Of a stretch of DNA of 64,000 bases, positions 1-9,396 are shown piece by piece. Both the position numbers and the translations under genes were made by a program. Position 1 is the stretch's first letter; the number at the start of each line of letters is the position of its first letter. Origin of the DNA: Gilvirhabdus luticola (GTDB taxonomy: Bacteria > Bacteroidota > Bacteroidia > Flavobacteriales > Flavobacteriaceae); NCBI RefSeq assembly GCF_032583975.1, contig NZ_JAWHTF010000009.1. One strand, written 5' to 3'. The notes under the pieces were generated by a model. It had not been told where the DNA came from. It searched no databases and saw only the letters and a program-made list of their open reading frames with translations.

Positions 1-929
1 AATTCTTTAAATTTTTCATATGCTGCGCCTGACAAAATTTGATCTTTAAGCTTTTTAATTCCTTCTACTCTATTTTTGACAACTTTTCCTAATACCAACA
101 TTTCACTTCCCAGTTCTAAACAAAGATTTGTTAAATCATCAGGACCATTACCCTGCAATGTATCAATCGCTTCTTTTACTTCCAATGCATTTCCTACTGC
201 ATACCCTAAAGGTTGACTCATAGCGGTAAAAAATACTGAAACCTTTCTGTTCATTTTTGAACCTATACCAATCATAATTTTGGCTAATTCTTCAGCTTCC
301 TTTGTTGTTTTTATTGATGCACCATAACCTACTTTAATATCAATAACTATGGCTTCGGCTCCACAAGCTAGTTTTTTACTCATAATACTAGAAGCTATTA
401 GGGATAAGTTTTCAACCGTACCAGTTACATCACGTAGTGCATAAAGCTTTTTATCAGCAGGAACTAAACTTTCATTCTGTCCGCAAACAGCGATTCCATG
501 TTCCTTTACTTTATTAATAAACTCCTTACGAGTCATATCAACAGACAGACCTTTAATCGATTCCAATTTATCTAAAGTTCCACCTGTATGACCAAGTCCT
601 CTACCAGACATTTTTGCCACAGGCGCACCAGCTGCTGCAACCAATGGGGCTAGAACCAAGGTAGTCTTATCACCAACACCTCCTGTACTATGCTTATCTA
701 CTTTAGTTCCTGGTATTTCTTTTAAGTCAATAAGTTCTCCTGAACGCATCATGACATCTGTAAGATTGGCTGTTTCTTCCTGATTCAATCCTTTAAAATA
801 GATAGCCATTAAAAATGCTGAAATCTGGTAATCAGGAATTTCTCCAGAGATAAACCCTTGAATAATGGTTGTATATTCTTCTTTGGACAAAACTTCTCCA
901 CTACGTTTTTTTATAATTAATTCTACCAT
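1..929 (-). CDS. deoA: Thymidine / pyrimidine-nucleoside phosphorylase, 3' part outside window
   Basis: The frame opens with ATG at 929 and runs off the window edge without a stop, so about 309 codons of a protein that is usually about 430 residues long are seen. It cleaves thymidine or other pyrimidine nucleosides with phosphate in nucleoside salvage. The phosphate-binding signature KHSTGGVGDKT lies near residue 80, followed by SGRGLGHTGGTLDKLES and DIKVGYGAS, all typical of the nucleoside phosphorylase/AnPRT fold. The start fits the family's usual N-terminus (MVELIIKKRSGEVLS). The choice between thymidine-specific DeoA and broad pyrimidine PdP cannot be made from these motifs. The product class is certain; the gene symbol is less so. 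Confidence 0.9.
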   Translation of the reverse strand, partial: MVELIIKKRSGEVLSKEEYTTIIQGFISGEIPDYQISAFLMAIYFKGLNQEETANLTDVMMRSGELIDLKEIPGTKVDKHSTGGVGDKTTLVLAPLVAAAGAPVAKMSGRGLGHTGGTLDKLESIKGLSVDMTRKEFINKVKEHGIAVCGQNESLVPADKKLYALRDVTGTVENLSLIASSIMSKKLACGAEAIVIDIKVGYGASIKTTKEAEELAKIMIGIGSKMNRKVSVFFTAMSQPLGYAVGNALEVKEAIDTLQGNGPDDLTNLCLELGSEMLVLGKVVKNRVEGIKKLKDQILSGAAYEKFKE

Positions 930-959
930 AATATTAAAATATAAATGTATGGAATTTAA

Positions 960-1631
960 TTAGTATTTATTTTGATAGATATAATTCATATCTGGTTTTT
1001 CGGTAAAGTAATAATGCACCCAAATGTATATATGACTAAAAAGCGCAACGAGTATTGCTGCTTTGGATTCATAAAATAATCCAGGTAAATAGAAAGCCAA
1101 AAACGCGTATGTGTACATTCCGTTACGTGTGTATTTGAAGATTCCTTTTTTAACCAATGGAAGTTTTCTTACTTCAACATCAAAATGATCTAATCCTGCC
1201 GCCCTTTTGAATCCAAAATACCGCTTTACTGAATAAAAGGCGTAAATTGAAATAACCGATATTATAAAAATCAAAACGGATTTAACATAATTGTTAAGAT
1301 TGAATGTATATCTGTTTGAATTTGCCAAAAAAATTAAAAATACGATTCTGATAGCAAATAGAATAAAAAAATCAATGAGGTATATCTTAAATGCATGTTT
1401 TCCTATTATTTTTGTTAAACTATTGTAATACAATTCACTACGCCAACATATTAAAACATATACTTGATGTACAATAGGGATAGAAACGGCCCATAAAAAC
1501 CATGCTTTTGTTTTAACGTTCCATAAACTTCCAAATAGGATTTCTTTGTCTATTTTTAAAGTAACATAGATGCCTAATAGTAGTAAGGCTAAACTTAAAA
1601 AATGCCATAATTGTTTTTCTAAAAGTTTCAT
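960..1631 (-). CDS. Membrane protein, ICMT/phospholipid-methyltransferase-like
   Basis: This 223-residue protein has about five to six hydrophobic segments. Its C-terminal third carries KGIFKYTRNGMYTYAF followed by a hydrophobic stretch and a YFTEKPDM segment. This matches the pattern (G-x-a-x-x-R-N/H-P-M-Y ... E-E/K) of the isoprenylcysteine carboxyl methyltransferase / PEMT-like family, in which that region binds S-adenosylmethionine at the membrane. The usual proline is glycine here (RNGMY). The substrate is unknown. It sits 3 bp from the acetyltransferase gene in the same direction, and both lie upstream of deoA, so the three may be cotranscribed. The family assignment rests on one motif region. 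Confidence 0.55.
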   Translation of the reverse strand: MKLLEKQLWHFLSLALLLLGIYVTLKIDKEILFGSLWNVKTKAWFLWAVSIPIVHQVYVLICWRSELYYNSLTKIIGKHAFKIYLIDFFILFAIRIVFLIFLANSNRYTFNLNNYVKSVLIFIISVISIYAFYSVKRYFGFKRAAGLDHFDVEVRKLPLVKKGIFKYTRNGMYTYAFLAFYLPGLFYESKAAILVALFSHIYIWVHYYFTEKPDMNYIYQNKY

Positions 1632-1634
1632 GCT

Positions 1635-2168
1635 TTAAAAAATACGTCCGTAATAATTTAAATCCACTACTCTGCCTTTTGTTGTTACATAGTCATTTCT
1701 AATTGTTCCTTCAAGTTCGAAACCATTCTTCAACGCAACCTGAATGCTTCCAACATTTTCACCATTTGCTCTGCATAATAGCTTTTTGAAATGGTGTTTT
1801 TCCACAATATAATTTACAACAAAACCTAAAGCTTTTGAAATGATTCTTTTGCCCTGATATTCTGAATCTATAAAATATCCTATTTCAGCCTTCGGAACAC
1901 GCCAATCTATATTTTTAATATCAATTAGTCCTATGTATTTGTCTTTTTCTTTATTTAAAATAATGTAAGGAAAATAAGTCTTATCATTAATTCTTTGTTC
2001 TGTCTTTTGAAAGAATTTTTTAGTATCTGCCAAAGATTTATTTTTTGATAAAATCCCTGCAAAATAATCTTCAAGTCTGTGCTTGTTGTTATCAATAAGT
2101 TGAAAAAATAATTCAGCCTTCTGAAAATCTAAATCTACAATACTAAAATGATCAAAATCTTTATTCAT
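1635..2168 (-). CDS. GNAT-family N-acetyltransferase (RimJ/RimL type)
   Basis: A 177-residue protein with the full GNAT layout: an early substrate-side region, a central beta strand (YIGLIDIKNIDWRVPKAEIGYF), the acetyl-CoA pyrophosphate loop EYQGKRIISKAL (Q-x-x-G/K-x-I/A pattern), and the C-terminal CRANGENVGSIQVALKNGF segment, in which the N-x-x-S-x-x-V-x-x-K-x-G-F pattern marks RimJ/RimL-like enzymes. Relatives acetylate the N-terminal amine of ribosomal proteins or small amines. The true substrate cannot be inferred. Transcription is toward the methyltransferase-like gene 3 bp downstream. Confidence 0.8.
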   Translation of the reverse strand: MNKDFDHFSIVDLDFQKAELFFQLIDNNKHRLEDYFAGILSKNKSLADTKKFFQKTEQRINDKTYFPYIILNKEKDKYIGLIDIKNIDWRVPKAEIGYFIDSEYQGKRIISKALGFVVNYIVEKHHFKKLLCRANGENVGSIQVALKNGFELEGTIRNDYVTTKGRVVDLNYYGRIF

Positions 2169-2241
2169 TAATAAATTACTGAAGTTTATAGTATCAAATT
2201 TAATAATAATTAGATAGCTTATTAGTATTCAAAACTTCAAA

Positions 2242-2269
2242 TTTGCTCTGTTAAATTCCCTTACATTTG
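2242..2269 (+). promoter_or_regulatory. Bacteroidota-type promoter of the MFS gene
   Basis: A TACATTTG box (2262-2269) matches the TAnnTTTG -7 element of Bacteroidota housekeeping promoters, and TTTG at 2242-2245 lies 16 bp upstream as a -33 candidate, slightly closer than usual. The -7 box ends only 4 bp before the ATG at 2274, so the transcript would be leaderless or nearly so. Confidence 0.45.
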
Positions 2270-2273
2270 TTCA

Positions 2274-3479
2274 ATGCAAAACAAAACTTCGTTTGAGTTT
2301 GAATTTATAGCGTTAATGGCATCTCTAATGTCTATTGTAGCGCTTTCTATTGATGCACTATTACCAGCATTACCTAATATTGCTTCAGATTTAGGGCATT
2401 CCAATTTACAAGACACGCAATTGCTTATCACCATGATATTTTTAGGTCTTGGTTTTGGGCAACTCATTTTTGGGCCTTTGTCAGATAGTTTCGGAAGAAA
2501 GCCTATTGTCTATTTTGGTTTTGCGTTATTTATAATCGCATCTATTATTTGTGTGACAACCAAAGATTTTAATATGATGATTCTTGGTCGCATTCTTCAA
2601 GGTGTGGGATTGGCATCTCCAAGAACATTAAGTATTGCCATCGTTAGAGATTGTTATAGTGGTGATTATATGGCTAAAATACTTTCTATTGTTGTTATGG
2701 TCTTTATTTTAGTCCCTGTAATTGCACCAACATTAGGGCAATTTTTAATCACATACTATAGCTGGGAATCTATTTTTTACGTTAATCTGATATTCGGTTT
2801 AATTGTAATGATTTGGTTTTGGAAACGGCAACCTGAAACGCTTTTAAAGCAGAGACGTATTAGATTTACAGGAAATCTGTTTATCAATGGAACTAAAGAG
2901 TTTTTTAGACATAATGATGCTATTGCATTTACTTTAATTTCTGGATTTATTACTGGCTCTTTTATGGTTTATTTGAGTACATCTCAACAAATCTTTCAAG
3001 AACAATACAAACTAGCTGATATGTTTCCTTATATTTTTGCAAGTTTGGCTATATCAGTTGGATTGGCAACGTTTTTAAACAGTAGATATGTAGTCAAGTA
3101 TGGCATGTGGCGTATTGCTTTTACCGCAGCAATTGCCTATTTTTTAATTTCTATTTTGTATGTCATCCTTTTTTGGTCTGGGAAAAACCCAAGTGTAACA
3201 ATAGTGCTTACTTTTTTTGCTTTACAGTTCTTTTCTATTGGGTTTTTATTCGGAAACCTACGTTCTTTAGCTATGCAACCTCTCGGTCATATTGCTGGTA
3301 TAGGCGCAGCAATTAATGGCTTTATATCCACGGTTATGGCGGTTCCAATTGCCAATTATATTGGAACTTTTGTAAAAGATTCGGTACTGCCCTTATTTAT
3401 TGGGTTTTCATTTTTTGGGTTCTTGTCTATTTTGGTGTTTTTCTTATTAAGAGTAAATAGAGAACCTAGACAGGTTTAA
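2274..3479 (+). CDS. MFS drug transporter, Bcr/CflA type
   Basis: This 401-residue protein has about twelve hydrophobic helices. The N-terminal half has the Bcr/CflA pattern: SIDALLPALPNIASDLG in helix 1, GLGFGQLIFGPLSDSFGRKP (motif A between helices 2 and 3) and GRILQGVGLASPRTLSIAIVRD (the helix 4-5 region with an R-D pair). Members are proton-driven exporters of drugs such as bicyclomycin and chloramphenicol or of small metabolites; the substrate here is unknown. The gene is monocistronic and converges on ccsBA with a 15-bp gap. The start is fixed by the promoter immediately upstream. Confidence 0.85.
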   Translation: MQNKTSFEFEFIALMASLMSIVALSIDALLPALPNIASDLGHSNLQDTQLLITMIFLGLGFGQLIFGPLSDSFGRKPIVYFGFALFIIASIICVTTKDFNMMILGRILQGVGLASPRTLSIAIVRDCYSGDYMAKILSIVVMVFILVPVIAPTLGQFLITYYSWESIFYVNLIFGLIVMIWFWKRQPETLLKQRRIRFTGNLFINGTKEFFRHNDAIAFTLISGFITGSFMVYLSTSQQIFQEQYKLADMFPYIFASLAISVGLATFLNSRYVVKYGMWRIAFTAAIAYFLISILYVILFWSGKNPSVTIVLTFFALQFFSIGFLFGNLRSLAMQPLGHIAGIGAAINGFISTVMAVPIANYIGTFVKDSVLPLFIGFSFFGFLSILVFFLLRVNREPRQV

Positions 3480-3494
3480 AAAGAATGTGACAGC

Positions 3495-6400
3495 CTATTT
3501 CTGATAAAACTTCAAATATTTTCTATACGCAAAGAAGCCTATTAAAGCTACAATTGTAAAAGCTATAGCAATAATTTTAAAACTTGCTATTTGTTGTCCT
3601 GACTGATAAGAATGTAATCCGGATAAATAAAAGTTGACGCCAAAATAAGTAAAAAGTATGCTGGAAAACGCAATGATAGAGGCCAGATTAAAACCAAAAC
3701 GTCCTCGTAAACCTGGCACCAACCTCATGTGAATTACAAAGGCATAAATCATAATACTTATTAGTGCCCAAGTCTCTTTAGGATCCCAACCCCAATAACG
3801 TCCCCAACTTTCGTTTGCCCACATACCTCCAAGAAAGTTACCAATGGTTAACATGACTAAACCAACAGTTAGAGACATTTCATTAATAATTGTAAGTTCC
3901 TTAACATTGAGCAACATTTTCTTTTTATTCTTTTCTGAAGTAAAAATCATAAGTAATAATGTGGTTACACCCAAAATCATACCTAAAGTAAATGGCCCAT
4001 AACTTCCTACAATAACAGCAACATGTATCATCAGCCAATAACTGTCTAAAACCGGTTGAAGATTTGCAATAGCTGGATCCATCCAGTTCCAATGCGCTAT
4101 CATCAACAACATAGACGTAACAAATGCTGTTGCAGCGATGGTTAAATCACTTTTGCGGCCAAAAATCAATCCAAAAAGCATCGTCGCCCAAGCTACATAA
4201 ATCATAGATTCGTAGGCATCACTCCAAGGTGCGTGACCAGAAATATACCAACGCACAATGAGGCCTATAGTGTGTAAAGCAAACAATGCCAAAATAGCAT
4301 ATTTGAAAATTGAAATCAATAAGTTAACGTACTTACTTCTATCCTTAAAAATTTGGATTATAAGTGCTATAAATAAAAAAGTGCCTGCATATAAATACCA
4401 ACTAAAAAGTTTTTTAAAAATATCATACTTATTATAAAGTACTTCAGCTTTAATCTTATCATCAGACAACATTATCTCACTTCCAAATTGATGTTGCGTT
4501 TTTTTAATAGCGTCTAAAAGTTTTTCTGCATCACTGTAATCTCCTGTTTTTTTCGCATCATTCAACGTAAACAAATACGCTTTAAAGCCACTATTTATAA
4601 AGTTAGCGTACAAAGAATCTTGGATGTTATAATTGCCAGCTCGTTTTTCGATTGAAGATATCCATGTATTGTTTTCATCATCAGGGATTGGGAAAATTTT
4701 CAATGTTCTCCCTTCAATAGCATTGTACAACAAATTAACACGCTGGTCAACTTCCTTAAATTGCATTTGGTAACCGCTGGGCACATTGGTTTTATAAGCA
4801 TCTTCTAGATAAGGACCAAGCTTATACGCACCTGTATTCGTAAAAAAGTCTGCCAAAGCCAAATATTTTTTATCTGCATCTACACCTACCAAATGCCTGA
4901 TAGAGTCTCCTTTTTTTGGAGTTAAATAAATAATTGGGACATTATACCACAATAACGGGCTTTCCTGAATGGATAAAAACACCTGATTGGCATCAAACCC
5001 TTCATAGGTGTCATGTTTACTTAATTTACGAAGTAGCTCTGACGCATAAGTATTTACCGGCATCATACGGCCACTTAAATCCTGAATGACCATATGACCA
5101 AACTTATCTGCGTGCTCCTTTGGTGTAATATTAGCCTTTAGAATAGAATCTATTTGGGCTTTTGAGGTTTGATTGTGTAAATGATTTTGATCTTTTTCTT
5201 GAGAAAATACATTTAGTCCAAAACATAAAAGTAAAATTGTAAGAAGTTTAGCCTTTTTTGCTTTTACCTTATTCAGTTGTTTTCTTAAATCTGCTGAACG
5301 CGTATTCTTTACAAATAAAATAGCCAGTAAACCAAAGTAGAGTAAAAAGTATCCTATATAGGTAATCCAAGTACCGTAAAAATCATGGTTTACTGAAAGT
5401 ATTGTACCCTTTTCGTCAGGATCAAAACTGGATTGAAAGAATCTATAACCACGATGATCTAAAATATTATTCATAAAAATACGATAGTTATAATCGCCTT
5501 TTTCTTCATCAAAAACAGTAACATCACTTGAAAAGGCAGAATACCTGTTTTCAGTTCCTGGATAACGTTCGGCTACAAAATCATTCAACTTAATACTAAA
5601 AGGCAATTCCATCACTTTAGAACCATATCTAAACGCAAAATCCAAACCTCCAATGTGTATTTGTTTAAAAGCATTAATTGAGCCCTGTCCTCCTAAAACA
5701 CCAACATGTTTGGTTTCTCCATTGGCTGTCACTTTAAGTACAATACCATCTTCGTCATTTTTAAGAATTTGAGATTTTTTTACTATGGCAAATTCTCCTT
5801 TTACTATTGGCTTTGGAAAGACCATTTGCATATTTCCTATGACATATCTTGAACGGAGATGCAATGGTTGTATACTATCTTTAACCAAGATTCCTGTGGC
5901 TTGTGTAGCCATAGTCATATACTCACCTTCAAACGGAGATTGTATAGTAAGGCTGTCTCCAGCATGCGTAATATTGATAGCGCCATGCGTTGGTTTATTT
6001 AGAGCAATTAAGACATTATGGATACTCTGTACTTGACCAACTTTAAGAAAATGATTATGTGAGCCTCCACCGCTTGCTTCAACTATCTTTAAGTATTCTT
6101 CACCATCTTCGTTTGGCACAATATCCTCTTCGGCACCACTAATAAAGTTGTCCAATTCTATGGTTACAGGTTGTCCATTATAATCTGTATTAACTTTAAA
6201 ATGATTATTTAATCTAGGAGAAAAATCAACTTCACTTTCAATGGTTCGCCTCTGGTTTTTACCATTCACAACATAATCACCATCAATGTACGTTGTAATA
6301 TAAGTTTTGATTGACAAAAATTTATTTTCAGTAGCGCCTTCACGAATAGACATGATGCCTTCGTAACTTATATATCTTGTTACAAAAGCTCCAATCAGAA

Positions 6401-6674
6401 TTAAAATAAATGCCAAATGCAGTGTTAGGGTTGCCCATTTTTCTTTTTTATACAATCTAAATCTGAAAATATTACCTGTGAAATTTATAACAAAGAACAC
6501 CATAATGGCTTCAAACCACCAAGCATTATAAATTAGGTTTCTGGTTAATGGTGTTGGCGATGTATCTTGACTTGCATCTAAAAATGTTCCTGTTGCCATG
6601 GCAGCAGCAAAAAGTATGAATAAGACTGCCGTAAGACGTGTTGAAAAAAGTATTTTGATAAGTTTGTTTTGCAT
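3495..6674 (-). CDS. ccsA: Fused cytochrome c maturation protein (ResB/CcsB + CcsA)
   Basis: This 1059-residue protein is a fusion of the two System II cytochrome c synthesis proteins. Residues 1-460 are ResB/CcsB-like: four membrane helices and a large periplasmic domain ending in ILDHRGYRFFQSSFDPD. A periplasmic linker follows, then residues 740-1059 form a multi-helix CcsA domain. The haem-handling tryptophan-rich motif WGRYWGWDPKETW is near residue 955, and candidate haem-ligand histidines occur in flanking helices (for example GLIVRWYISGHAPW and LMIHVAVIVGSYG). It delivers haem across the inner membrane and attaches it to apocytochromes at CxxCH. The fused form is common in Bacteroidota, so the length is normal. 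A -7 promoter box lies at 6702-6710. Confidence 0.93.
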   Translation of the reverse strand: MQNKLIKILFSTRLTAVLFILFAAAMATGTFLDASQDTSPTPLTRNLIYNAWWFEAIMVFFVINFTGNIFRFRLYKKEKWATLTLHLAFILILIGAFVTRYISYEGIMSIREGATENKFLSIKTYITTYIDGDYVVNGKNQRRTIESEVDFSPRLNNHFKVNTDYNGQPVTIELDNFISGAEEDIVPNEDGEEYLKIVEASGGGSHNHFLKVGQVQSIHNVLIALNKPTHGAINITHAGDSLTIQSPFEGEYMTMATQATGILVKDSIQPLHLRSRYVIGNMQMVFPKPIVKGEFAIVKKSQILKNDEDGIVLKVTANGETKHVGVLGGQGSINAFKQIHIGGLDFAFRYGSKVMELPFSIKLNDFVAERYPGTENRYSAFSSDVTVFDEEKGDYNYRIFMNNILDHRGYRFFQSSFDPDEKGTILSVNHDFYGTWITYIGYFLLYFGLLAILFVKNTRSADLRKQLNKVKAKKAKLLTILLLCFGLNVFSQEKDQNHLHNQTSKAQIDSILKANITPKEHADKFGHMVIQDLSGRMMPVNTYASELLRKLSKHDTYEGFDANQVFLSIQESPLLWYNVPIIYLTPKKGDSIRHLVGVDADKKYLALADFFTNTGAYKLGPYLEDAYKTNVPSGYQMQFKEVDQRVNLLYNAIEGRTLKIFPIPDDENNTWISSIEKRAGNYNIQDSLYANFINSGFKAYLFTLNDAKKTGDYSDAEKLLDAIKKTQHQFGSEIMLSDDKIKAEVLYNKYDIFKKLFSWYLYAGTFLFIALIIQIFKDRSKYVNLLISIFKYAILALFALHTIGLIVRWYISGHAPWSDAYESMIYVAWATMLFGLIFGRKSDLTIAATAFVTSMLLMIAHWNWMDPAIANLQPVLDSYWLMIHVAVIVGSYGPFTLGMILGVTTLLLMIFTSEKNKKKMLLNVKELTIINEMSLTVGLVMLTIGNFLGGMWANESWGRYWGWDPKETWALISIMIYAFVIHMRLVPGLRGRFGFNLASIIAFSSILFTYFGVNFYLSGLHSYQSGQQIASFKIIAIAFTIVALIGFFAYRKYLKFYQK

Positions 6675-6701
6675 GTTAGAATATCTCTAAAAATGGGTCG
6701 T

Positions 6702-6710
6702 GCAAATTTA
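6702..6710 (-). promoter_or_regulatory. -7 promoter box upstream of ccsA
   Basis: On the minus strand this reads TAAATTTGC, a full match to the TAnnTTTGC -7 element, 28 bp before the ccsA ATG. No clear -33 TTG was found at the usual spacing. Confidence 0.45.
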
Positions 6711-6757
6711 GTGTATTTAGTTTATTTGGCTATGTTAAAAAGGATGAAAATTTTAAG

Positions 6758-7147
6758 TTATGTTGATCTTGCCTCAAAAATCTTAAGATATAAAAATGTT
6801 CCCATTTTTCTTGCTCTGCGTTTAGCATTTTCTGCATGATCACCTTCAAAATGTTCTTCAATGGTTCCATACCAAAGATTTAACCAAACACCAAAATGTA
6901 ATTCTGTAAGACTATTGTTATTTTCTTTATCTACTTTAACATGGGCCTCAAGCGGATTACCATAATATTTGGTTTTTAAAAACAAACTGGATTCCCAAAA
7001 ATTGGTGAGTCGTTCTAAATGTTCGTCCCAATCTTTAATTTTATCATTAAAAAAAGGACCTAAAAGTTTATCCTTTCTAACTTTTCTATAGAATGATGTA
7101 ACCAATAAATATACATCTTCTCTTGTTTTAATATCTTTTCGCTTCAT
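6758..7147 (-). CDS. Group III truncated haemoglobin
   Basis: A 129-residue protein, the usual length for group III truncated globins. The segment FYRKVRKDKLLGPFFNDKI followed by WDEHLERLTNFWESSLF matches the B/E helices, and YYGNPLEAHVKV supplies the proximal His region before LHFGVWLNLW. These small 2-on-2 globins bind haem and handle O2, NO or peroxide; the actual ligand is not known. It lies next to the cytochrome c maturation gene in the same orientation but with 83 bp between, so it may be transcribed separately. A minus-strand -7 box lies at 7154-7161. Confidence 0.88.
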   Translation of the reverse strand: MKRKDIKTREDVYLLVTSFYRKVRKDKLLGPFFNDKIKDWDEHLERLTNFWESSLFLKTKYYGNPLEAHVKVDKENNNSLTELHFGVWLNLWYGTIEEHFEGDHAENAKRRARKMGTFLYLKIFEARST

Positions 7148-7153
7148 TGTTTA

Positions 7154-7161
7154 CAAAGATA
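7154..7161 (-). promoter_or_regulatory. -7 promoter box of the truncated haemoglobin gene
   Basis: The minus strand reads TATCTTTG, matching TAnnTTTG, six bases upstream of the haemoglobin ATG. The 60-bp space is shared with the divergent DUF2520 gene, so the two promoters are back to back. Confidence 0.4.
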
Positions 7162-7207
7162 CCTTAACAAACTTTTAAATCATACTTTACTTACTTATTT
7201 TAGCACT

Positions 7208-7975
7208 ATGATATCAGTTGTGATTTTAGGCGCAGGAAACGTTGCAACACATTTATTTAAGGCTTTTACTAAATCTGATGAGGTACAGGTGAAAACTTGG
7301 TACAATAGAGATATTGATAAATTAAAATCCTATAAGAATGATGTCTATATTACTAACAATTTAGCGCTTCTAAAAGAAGCTGATATCTATATTCTAGCTG
7401 TTAGTGATGATGCCATTTCAAAATTGTCATCAGCTTTACCTTTTGAAAATAAATTCTTGGTTCACACATCAGGAAGCGTAAGTGTTCATACACTGGATAA
7501 AAAAAACAGACGAGGTGTTTTGTATCCAATACAAACATTATCTAAAGATGCTGAAATAGATTTTAGCAATGTCCCTCTATGTCTAGAAACTTTAGAAAAA
7601 ACTGACTTAAAAACACTAAAAAACCTTGCTGAAGCTATTGATAGTCCATATTATAAAATTAGCACCGAGCAACGTCTTACTTTGCATCTGGTTGCAATCT
7701 TTATCAATAATTTCACAAATCAATTGTACAGAATTGGTCATGAAATAGCTGATGCCAAACATATTGATTTTAATATCTTAAAACCACTTATATTGGAAAC
7801 CGCAAATAAAGTACAAAATATGTCTCCGTATCTAGCACAAACAGGTCCTGCTATACGAAACGATGAAAAAACCATAAAGAAGCATTTAAAGCTTTTAGAA
7901 AACGAAAACTATAAAGAAATATACCGACTACTAACCCACTCGATACAACAAACACATGGAAGAAAAAAGTTATAA
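7208..7975 (+). CDS. DUF2520 / Rossmann-fold oxidoreductase-like protein
   Basis: A 255-residue protein that begins with a dinucleotide-binding loop, VVILGAGNVATHLFKAF (G-x-G-N-V-A), followed by ADIYILAVSDDAI and LVHTSGSVS. This is the order seen in F420-dependent NADP oxidoreductase-like proteins with a C-terminal DUF2520 helical domain (from about residue 130: LHLVAIFINNFTNQLYRIG). The substrate is unknown. It heads a tight run with kdsC (20-bp overlap), a UbiA prenyltransferase and maf, which suggests a shared transcript rather than a shared pathway. Confidence 0.8.
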   Translation: MISVVILGAGNVATHLFKAFTKSDEVQVKTWYNRDIDKLKSYKNDVYITNNLALLKEADIYILAVSDDAISKLSSALPFENKFLVHTSGSVSVHTLDKKNRRGVLYPIQTLSKDAEIDFSNVPLCLETLEKTDLKTLKNLAEAIDSPYYKISTEQRLTLHLVAIFINNFTNQLYRIGHEIADAKHIDFNILKPLILETANKVQNMSPYLAQTGPAIRNDEKTIKKHLKLLENENYKEIYRLLTHSIQQTHGRKKL

Positions 7976-8486
7976 GGAATACCTAGAACATATTACAACA
8001 TTTATTTTTGATGCTGATGGCGTTTTAACTTCTGGCGCTGTTATGATTACAACTGCAGGAGAGCTTTTAAGAACCATGACCACAAAAGATGGTTTTGCTC
8101 TAAAGACCGCGACGCAAGCAGGCTTTAATGTTTGTGTTATTTCTGGAGGAACCAATGAAGGCATAAGAAAACGCTTGGAAGGATTAGGAATAAAAGATAT
8201 TTTTCTGGGTGCTCATAATAAGATCGAACAGTTTAACACCTATATAGATATTAACCAAATTAAAGCCAAAAATGTTTTGTATATGGGAGATGATATACCA
8301 GATATTCCTGTTATGAAATTAGTCGGTTTACCATGCAGCCCTCAAGATGCTGTACCTGAAGTAAAAGCTATATCAAAGTATGTGTCACATAAAAAAGGTG
8401 GTGAAGGTTGTGCACGTGATGTTATTGAGCAAGTCTTAAAAGTACAAGGCAAGTGGAACGGAAATTTCGATGCTAAATATGATTAG
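7956..8486 (+). CDS. kdsC: 3-deoxy-D-manno-octulosonate 8-phosphate phosphatase
   Basis: A 176-residue HAD-superfamily phosphatase of the KdsC type, which has no large cap domain and acts as a tetramer. The nucleophile motif is FIFDADGVLTSG near residue 17 (first Asp nucleophile, second Asp acid/base), followed by VISGG (motif II), a conserved lysine near KNVLYMGDDIPDIPVM (motif III/IV GDD-x-x-D), and CARDVIEQVL near the end. It removes phosphate from KDO-8-phosphate, giving KDO for lipopolysaccharide inner core. It overlaps the upstream gene by 20 bp and the next by 17 bp. Confidence 0.92.
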   Translation: MEEKSYKEYLEHITTFIFDADGVLTSGAVMITTAGELLRTMTTKDGFALKTATQAGFNVCVISGGTNEGIRKRLEGLGIKDIFLGAHNKIEQFNTYIDINQIKAKNVLYMGDDIPDIPVMKLVGLPCSPQDAVPEVKAISKYVSHKKGGEGCARDVIEQVLKVQGKWNGNFDAKYD

Positions 8487-9396
8487 TTTCTTAAACCTCA
8501 TTCGCTGGAAAAATTTATTACTGATTGCCATAGTGCAATATTTAATAAAATACGCTTTACTTATACCATTTGGTGTTACCATAACATTAAACTGGTTTGG
8601 TTTTCTACTTTTGGTTTTAGCTACACTATGTATTGCAGCTGCTGGAAATGTGGTTAATGATATTTTTGATGTAGAAACCGATACTATAAATAAACCTGAT
8701 AAGGTTATTGTTGGTAAAACCATCTCTGAAAAAAGAGCTTATAACTTTTTTATCATTTTTAATATTATAGGAGTTGGAATCGGATTTTACCTATCAAATC
8801 TTGTTGGTAAAAATGGGTTCTTTGCCTTATTTGTTATCATTTCTGCTCTACTGTATATCTATGCTAGCTATTTAAAACAAATACTTTTGGTTGGAAATAT
8901 AATAATCTCTATACTAATTGCATTGAGTATTATTATTGTAGGTTTGTTTGAACTGCTTCCAGTCATCAATACACAAAATCAAGAAACACAACTTACTTTT
9001 TTTAAGATTATTTTAGATTACGCACTATTTGCTTTCATTATTAATTTCATTCGTGAAATTGCTAAAGACATTGAAGACATTGATGGCGACTATAAAGCAG
9101 GTATGAATACACTGCCAATAGCAATTGGTAAAGAAAGAGCAGGAAAAATACTTTTTGTATTGTCTTTAATACCACTAATCGCAGTGGTCTATTATGTATT
9201 TACCTATTTGTATAAACAACTTATCGCAACTGGGTATTTTTTACTTTTTATTATTGCTCCCTTAATTTATGTGAGTATTAAGTTTTTTAGTGCTACAACA
9301 AAAAAGGATTTTCACAACATTAGTAATATGCTCAAAATTATCATGCTGTTTGGTATGCTTTCTTTGTTGCTTTATAAATACATTCTGTTGAATTAA
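8470..9396 (+). CDS. UbiA-family prenyltransferase (GGGP-geranylgeranyltransferase-like)
   Basis: A 308-residue membrane protein with about eight to nine helices and both Asp-rich motifs of UbiA enzymes: NVVNDIFDVETDTINKPD (N-D-x-x-D-x-x-x-D) near residue 65 and DIEDIDGDYKAGMNTLPI near residue 200. These bind Mg2+-diphosphate of a polyprenyl donor. In flavobacteria this gene is usually annotated as geranylgeranylglycerol-phosphate geranylgeranyltransferase by homology, but the acceptor here is not known. It overlaps kdsC at 8470 and ends on the first base of the maf ATG (9396). Confidence 0.85.
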   Translation: MLNMISFLNLIRWKNLLLIAIVQYLIKYALLIPFGVTITLNWFGFLLLVLATLCIAAAGNVVNDIFDVETDTINKPDKVIVGKTISEKRAYNFFIIFNIIGVGIGFYLSNLVGKNGFFALFVIISALLYIYASYLKQILLVGNIIISILIALSIIIVGLFELLPVINTQNQETQLTFFKIILDYALFAFIINFIREIAKDIEDIDGDYKAGMNTLPIAIGKERAGKILFVLSLIPLIAVVYYVFTYLYKQLIATGYFLLFIIAPLIYVSIKFFSATTKKDFHNISNMLKIIMLFGMLSLLLYKYILLN